In this document: positions 57,942 through 64,000 of the stretch, piece by piece
How the letters are laid out: each line of letters begins with the position of its first letter
How positions within the stretch are numbered: position 1 is the first letter of the stretch
Assembly (NCBI RefSeq): GCF_000346465.2
Contig: NC_034010.1
Span: forward strand, 20,020,087-20,084,086
DNA length: 64,000 nt
DNA from: Prunus persica
Taxonomy: Eukaryota > Streptophyta > Magnoliopsida > Rosales > Rosaceae
Reading direction: 5' to 3'
Made by a program: the position numbers and the translations under genes
Notes under the pieces: model-generated
The model's input: only the letters and a program-made list of their open reading frames with translations
Databases searched by the model: none
What the model was told of the DNA's origin: nothing

Positions 57942-60900
57942 ATGACCTCGTCTACATCTGTGACTCTGTCTCAAGCCCTTTTGGCTCGCGCCATTTCTCA
58001 CCATGGCTCGAGCTCAACCTCAGACCGGGTCTCTCTCTCTGCAGCCCTCACTCTACCAACTTTCTCCGGTCTCAAATCCACTTCATCGTCGCCATCATCG
58101 TCGTCTTCGACGTCATCCAAGCTCTCTCGGTTCCAGCGCCGCCGTCTAGGCGCGAACAGGCCGGTCCGGGCCGCCGCCGTCGAGACTCTGGACAAGACCA
58201 CAGAGACCTCTTTGGTCGAGAAGTCGGTCAACACGATCCGATTCTTGGCCATTGATGCTGTAGAGAAGGCCAATTCGGGTCACCCCGGTTTGCCAATGGG
58301 CTGTGCTCCAATGGGTCATATTTTGTACGATGAGATCATGAGGTACAACCCCAAGAACCCGTACTGGTTCAACCGTGACCGGTTCGTGTTGTCTGCTGGA
58401 CACGGGTGTATGTTGCAATACGCTTTGCTTCACCTTGCTGGATATGACAGTGTCAAGGTGGGTTTTTTTCTGGGTTGTATGTCTATTGTTTGTTTGAGTT
58501 GAAAATGAATTTGGGTTTTATGTATGCGGATTGTATTTTGGTGTTTTGGTGGAGAATTAGGACATTGGTGGAAAAATGTTTTAGGTTTGAGCTTAATTTT
58601 CTGATGTCCTTTTCTTTTTGTTCTCTCTCAACACACACTAGATTTGATTCGGCTGTTTGTTTGGTAAATTCATGTGTTTGAACATATGCATGTTTGTCTG
58701 GTGAGGTTTTATGATTACATTGCTTTTCTGTTTTTATGAAAACAGATGTAAAGACACTTGCTCATTGGTTTGTTCTTAACCAAATTTTGAAGTGGCATTT
58801 ACTTCTGTTTGTACTTTTGGGATATGGGTGCCTTTTGTTTCATTAACCCAGTAATCCACTTATAAATAAATCTATCACTTTTGTTAACTTTGCTAATGAT
58901 TCACTCGTTCTCACATAATTGACTGAACATTGGGTATGACCTTATGATTTGAATTTGGATCAATGAGTAGGAAGAAGACTTGAAAGGCTTCCGTCAATGG
59001 GGAAGCAAGACCCCTGGACATCCTGAGAACTTTGAGACACCTGGTGTTGAAGTCACAACTGGTTAGATTCTCTCTTCGATTTTCTCTTACTTATTGAAGT
59101 ACTTATGAGTTTGTAGGTTAATTGATTACTCTTTTTAGAAGGGAAAAAAAATTCATTAGCTTTAGATGGTGTTCTTAAAATTTTCATCATTTTATGCAGG
59201 TCCTTTGGGGCAAGGCATTGCAAATGCTGTTGGTTTGGCCCTTGCTGAGAAGCACTTGGCTGCACGTTACAACAAGCCAGACAGTGAGATCGTTGACCAC
59301 TACACGTAAAATAACTACCTTGACGTTTGAACTCGTTTTTATCCCTTCCACTCTTTGATTTTTGCTTAGCGGTATAGGTGTTGTTTCACTGCAGATATGT
59401 TATATTGGGTGATGGTTGTCAAATGGAGGGTATTTCAAACGAAGCTGCTTCTCTTGCGGGGCATTGGGGACTTGGGAAGCTGATAGCCTTCTATGATGAT
59501 AACCACATTTCCATTGATGGAGACACTGAGATTGCATTCACTGAGAGTGTTGATACCCGTTTTGAGGGTCTTGGGTGGCACGTTATCTGGGTGAAGAATG
59601 GAAACACCGGGTATGATGAGATTCGAGCTGCCATCAAGGAAGCAAAGGCTGTCACAGATAGACCCACTTTGATAAAGGTCAGATATGTGCTGCATTCTTT
59701 TCAGATTGTTGAATGTTGAATATAGTACACTTGGATGTGATTTGAAGAAAAAAACCATTATCTATGAACTATTACATTCGTCACTTATTTATTGGAAAAG
59801 GTCTAATAGTTGTGGTAATTGTATAATAGCTCAAACAGCTTTGTCATTAAATCTTAGTAAGAGGGCAAGCTACATGATTTTTTTGTATAAATGCCTATTT
59901 TTGGAGTTCAAAGGGAATTTGATATGACATTTCCACATGTCTTTTTGTCATAGTTCATTTTGATTTGATATTAGTCAATGTCATATTGAACTTTTGCATC
60001 TTTGCAGGTGACAACAACCATTGGTTTTGGATCTCCAAACAAAGCAAACTCGTACAGTGTTCATGGTGCTGCATTGGGTGCCAAGGAAGTGGATGCTACC
60101 CGGAAGAACCTTGGATGGCCATATGAGCCTTTCCATGTACCAGAGGATGTTAAAAGGTAAGGACCACCCCAGTAAATTTCTATTGTTTTAATCAGTCTAC
60201 TAGCATTAATTACAGATCATCTTGTTTGTTTCTATCTTAGTCATTGGAGTCGCCATACCGCTGAGGGTTCTGCTCTTGAAGCTGAATGGAATGCCAAGTT
60301 TGCTGAATATGAGAAGAAGTACAAGGAGGAAGCTGCAGAGCTGAAATCCATCATTTCGGGTGAGCTACCAGCTGGTTGGGAAAAAGCACTTCCGGTGAGT
60401 AGAGCTCTACCTTTAATTGCTCTTTTTATCTTTAAGAACCTATTTAGTTATTTAACATGCGGGCTACTTGGCAATGAGCGCAAAAACATTGGCGCAAGCA
60501 TTCTGAATGGCGTTGGTATCATGTCTTGGCTTCTTTTGGGTCCCTGCACCTGAACTTAGTCTCAGAATTGGCCAGGCCTACTTTGCAGATTCTGTGATAA
60601 ACCATTTTGTATATTAATGTAGCTAGTTAGGAGTGGATATGAAAGTCATCTTATGAGGTCTACTGTTTGCAATTTTCCAGACTTACACTCCAGAGAACCC
60701 AGCTGATGCTACCCGAAATTTATCTCAAGCAAACCTAAATGCCCTTGCGAAGGTTCTCCCTGGTCTTCTTGGTGGAAGTGCAGACCTTGCTTCTTCCAAC
60801 ATGACTTTGCTAAAAAGTTTTGGAGACTTCCAGAAGAACACCCCGGAAGAACGCAATGTTAGGTTTGGTGTTAGGGAGCATGGGATGGGAGCCATCTGCA

Positions 60901-61640
60901 ATGGGATTGCCCTTCACAGCCCAGGCCTCATTCCATACTGTGCCACTTTCTTTGTTTTCACGGACTACATGAGAGCTGCCATAAGGATCTCTGCCTTGTC
61001 AGAGGCTGGAGTTATCTATGTTATGACCCATGATTCAATTGGGCTTGGAGAAGATGGACCAACCCATCAACCAATAGAGCACTTGGCAAGTTTCCGGGCA
61101 ATGCCCAACATTTTGATGCTCCGCCCAGCTGATGGGAATGAGACTGCTGGGGCATACAGGGTTGCAGTCCTTAACAGGAAGAGGCCATCTATCCTAGCCC
61201 TCTCTCGCCAAAAGCTGCCCAATCTTCCTGGGACTTCCATTGAGGGAGTCGAGAAGGGTGGTTACATTATATCAGACAACTCTTCAGGTAACAAGCCAGA
61301 TGTCATTTTGATTGCAACTGGCTCCGAGTTGGAAATTGTTTTCAAAGCTGGTGAGGAACTCAGAAAAGAAGGGAAGGCTGTTAGAGTTGTCTCCTTTGTT
61401 TCTTGGGAACTCTTTGATGGCCAATCAGATGCCTACAAGGAAAGTGTTTTGCCGGCTGCAGTAACAGCAAGAGTTAGCATTGAAGCTGGATCAACATTTG
61501 GGTGGCAAAAGCTTGTTGGAAGCAAAGGAAAGGCTATTGGAATTGATCATTTTGGGGCAAGTGCACCAGCTGGAAAAATATACAAGGAGTTTGGCCTTAC
61601 CGTCGAGGCAGTTATTGCAGCAGCAAAAGAAGTTAGCTAG
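57942..61640 (+). CDS. Transketolase, chloroplastic
   Basis: A thiamine-diphosphate enzyme moving two-carbon ketol units between sugar phosphates in the Calvin cycle and pentose phosphate pathway; stromal. Seven exons, in frame, give 752 residues: 57942-58457, 58971-59061, 59200-59305, 59395-59677, 60008-60156, 60241-60394, 60681-61640. Residues 1 to about 77 are a Ser/Thr-rich transit peptide with probable cleavage near VRAAAVE. Then follow the TPP domain ([25 protein letters not shown] at 243-245 with Asn274, the TPP motif), the pyrimidine domain ([36 protein letters not shown]) and the C-terminal domain ([26 protein letters not shown]). Arabidopsis TKL1 is about 741 residues. Intact and conserved; the start is the first ATG after a CT-rich leader. 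Confidence 0.97.
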
Positions 61641-64000
61641 GCAACTTGTTATTTAGCAATTTGGTTTTGGATGGAGATCAAGGTAAGAGGCCATATTCTT
61701 GTGATTTGTTTCACAGTATGGCCTCTTTTGTTTTAATAAAATATTATTTTCCGTTTGTTGCTTATAATTCTTCAGTGAAGCAACATGGATCAAAAGAGAG
61801 GGTAGGGTATGAGAATGCTCTTCTTGTATTTTGTAACAACTCTTGGACCTGTCTTGAGTTTTGTAATGCTAATGCTCACTGGTTAATCAATGAGTGTCAC
61901 TTTCTCCATCATTTTCTTCACTTTGTAACTCAGAAACTATTTGGGATTGTCTATTTTGTAATAAGAAGGGCAGCTTTACACTTGGAATAAATATTATAAC
62001 TGTTATTTTCAGGTAAATAAAGTAGGGCAATCCATTTGTGTGTTCCCTCCATGAAAGCGGTTTTGTATGTATTCTAATTTCTAAAATGAATTGGATTTGG
62101 ATAATGGACATTGATTTCAAGCCATTCAAAAGAGAGTAGGGCAATCCATTTGTGTGATGACCTTCCAAGTTATGGCAACAACCTTATGTGTAAGAAATTT
62201 GGCATGCCGTAGCCATGGGGTCCACATGTGGGTAATGAAGGGCAAATGCTGACCCTTAAGTCTGTGGTTGTTGAAGCTGCTGTCCTCACCCTCACCTATC
62301 CATATTGTTGTCTTTTACCACCAAAAATTCATTGTTATGATATAATGATATGCAAGTATGGCTGGGTGTTAGCAGAAGGTGCATATTTAACACAGGTTGG
62401 TATTTCCTTCCCTCAAATATCTTTCTTTGGAATTGACAGTGAAGTTTGGTGCTGGCAGTGGGACCCAATTTACAAAAATATTATAATTATAATTTAACCT
62501 AAAATATTGTTTAGAGAATTACAGCATATTCGGCATACTGAGCATATTCTTTTATTATATCTCTCTACTTGGATTTTTTTTTTTTTTAGCATATTATATC
62601 CCAATTTACAAAAAAGGAAAATAATGACCTCAAATTTCCATATCATTATTAAAGTGAGAATTAATTTGGTGAGTTTTGGAATATACTATGCACAATGTAT
62701 ATATTTATGCTATATTATATTCCTTTTCAACCAGGCATCTCCCCACAACACTGACAAATGAAAAGTACCATTAGAGTAAGATGCACATGTGCATGCATGA
62801 GATTTGTCACCTAAATCTCTTATCTACCAATTGACCAACACACATCGTTTTGATTCAATGTGATTGTTTTTGAAGGGAGGGTGGAAAATAAAATAGTCAC
62901 AGAAAGGATCAACACAGGCCAACCCAAAATGACTCTGGGGAAAGCCCATTTTTTCAGATTTGGGAAGAACATGGAAACAGAAAAGTTCTTGACCACACCA
63001 GAGAAATTAGTACGAGGAGGAAAAGGTTTAATGAACTTTGTTGGTTTTCAATGAGTTAATCCTTGTTTAATATTTTCCAATTAGAGAGCAATTGAAAGGT
63101 TGTTTTCTACATGCTCAAGCGATAAAACATGTGTACATGTGTTGGTTTTTCAATTACTCGTGTGTAAACATGCTCTTTTTCGTTTGTTTGTTTTTTTTGT
63201 TGTTTTTCATGTGCAACGACATGTTGCAGACGAATTTAATGTGCAGTGTGCAGGCTGACATGTGAGACGACCCATCTTCCAAATAATGGCCCATATCTAC
63301 TTCCTCGATTCTCAAGGCCCACTTTTTCATGTAACGGAAGTTTTTTTTTTTATTTTCTCCTTTAGAATTAGTAATTTAAATTTAGAGTTTGAGAATCTCT
63401 TCTAATATTGGGAAGAGAAGTACGCAAGTTCTCATATTTAGGGTTAGAAAATGTGTACGTGTGTCAAATTATGATTGATAGAAAGTTAAGAATTTCTACT
63501 TTTCAGAGGAATGAGGCAAATATTTTTCCTTTTATAGAACCTCATGAATAGGGCATTGTTCGAGTTTACTTCTTAGGTCAAAATAGTCCATATCAAGATA
63601 AGGCGAGGCCAAACAAATATAGTCCAATCTCTTTGGTTCGCATCTATTAAGTATTAACCATACTTAGCATGATATGTGCTCTAGTTTGTGCCTCTAAGTT
63701 AATTGAATATATGACTTTCGTCTATATGGATAAATACTGTTAAGTACTTAATTTACAAAATTACAAATTCTTTGCCCATAAATTTTAACTTTTTAAAGGC
63801 AACAAAAAGGAAAAAAAATGATATATGGAATGGAGAGTGATTAATGAATTTCTGTTGGATCATCAAGTGGTTGGTATGGTCACATGATGGCTAATTAGAG
63901 CTCCAACTCTTTTAGAAATTATTTTTTTTCCTGACTATAGAAAATGAATAATGACATGGATCTCCTGATAAGGGGGTTGGTGAGAGATAGTGACACTCAC
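61641..64000. other. Transketolase 3' UTR and intergenic DNA
   Basis: A short direct repeat, GTAGGGCAATCCATTTGTGT, occurs at about 62022 and 62136. No further gene seen to the window end; frames of 64-114 codons have no domain. Confidence 0.6.

Overview
This is plant nuclear DNA. Genes are widely spaced, AT-rich and interrupted by GT-AG introns, and copia LTR retrotransposons, MITEs and a TRIM element fill the gaps. The protein-coding genes look like those of a eudicot. A Rosaceae (Prunus-like) source is my guess from protein character and was not tested.

Layout. Bases 1-4600 are mostly non-coding. They hold a remnant of the ribosomal protein eL28 gene (last exon plus a possible promoter and 5' leader, minus strand) and a broken hAT transposase. 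Bases 4602-23010 are one copia element (Copia-1) filled with later insertions. A 5.07-kb non-coding LTR element in minus orientation (LARD-like) sits in its gag/protease region. An 8.59-kb, almost intact second copia (Copia-2) sits in its RT/RNase H region, and Copia-2 itself carries a 2.37-kb solo LTR. All four insertions have exact 5-bp target-site duplications that I read directly. Copia-1 landed in the 3' end of a small membrane-protein gene (gene A).

Bases 23011-36900 hold a decayed tandem array of that family (A-E, minus strand). C and D have open frames; A, B and E are broken. The array is cut up by a Mutator-like MITE, a collapsed LTR element, a hAT miniature element with a TRIM nested inside it, and a degenerate third copia. 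A 1.43-kb repeat occurs at 32120-33547 and again at 39197-40620.

Bases 41143-61640 are the conserved genic part. The genes are an NPF7-type NRT1/PTR transporter (minus, 5 exons, 602 aa), the organellar tRNA threonylcarbamoyladenosine enzyme GCP1/Qri7 type (plus, 13 exons, 470 aa), RAD51C (plus, 9 exons, 346 aa) and chloroplast transketolase (plus, 7 exons, 752 aa). Every exon join was checked by hand for reading frame, and lengths fit the families. These four genes belong to unrelated pathways (transport, tRNA modification, homologous recombination, Calvin cycle/pentose phosphate), so no operon-like cooperation is implied. Bases 61641-64000 hold a 3' UTR and AT-rich intergenic DNA.

The most unusual signal is in the solo LTR. 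Five 95-96-bp tandem units each hold two related hairpins whose loops are conserved while stem arms change in compensating pairs. The LARD-like element also consists largely of short hairpin modules. The A-E membrane-protein family is the best candidate for an undescribed gene family.
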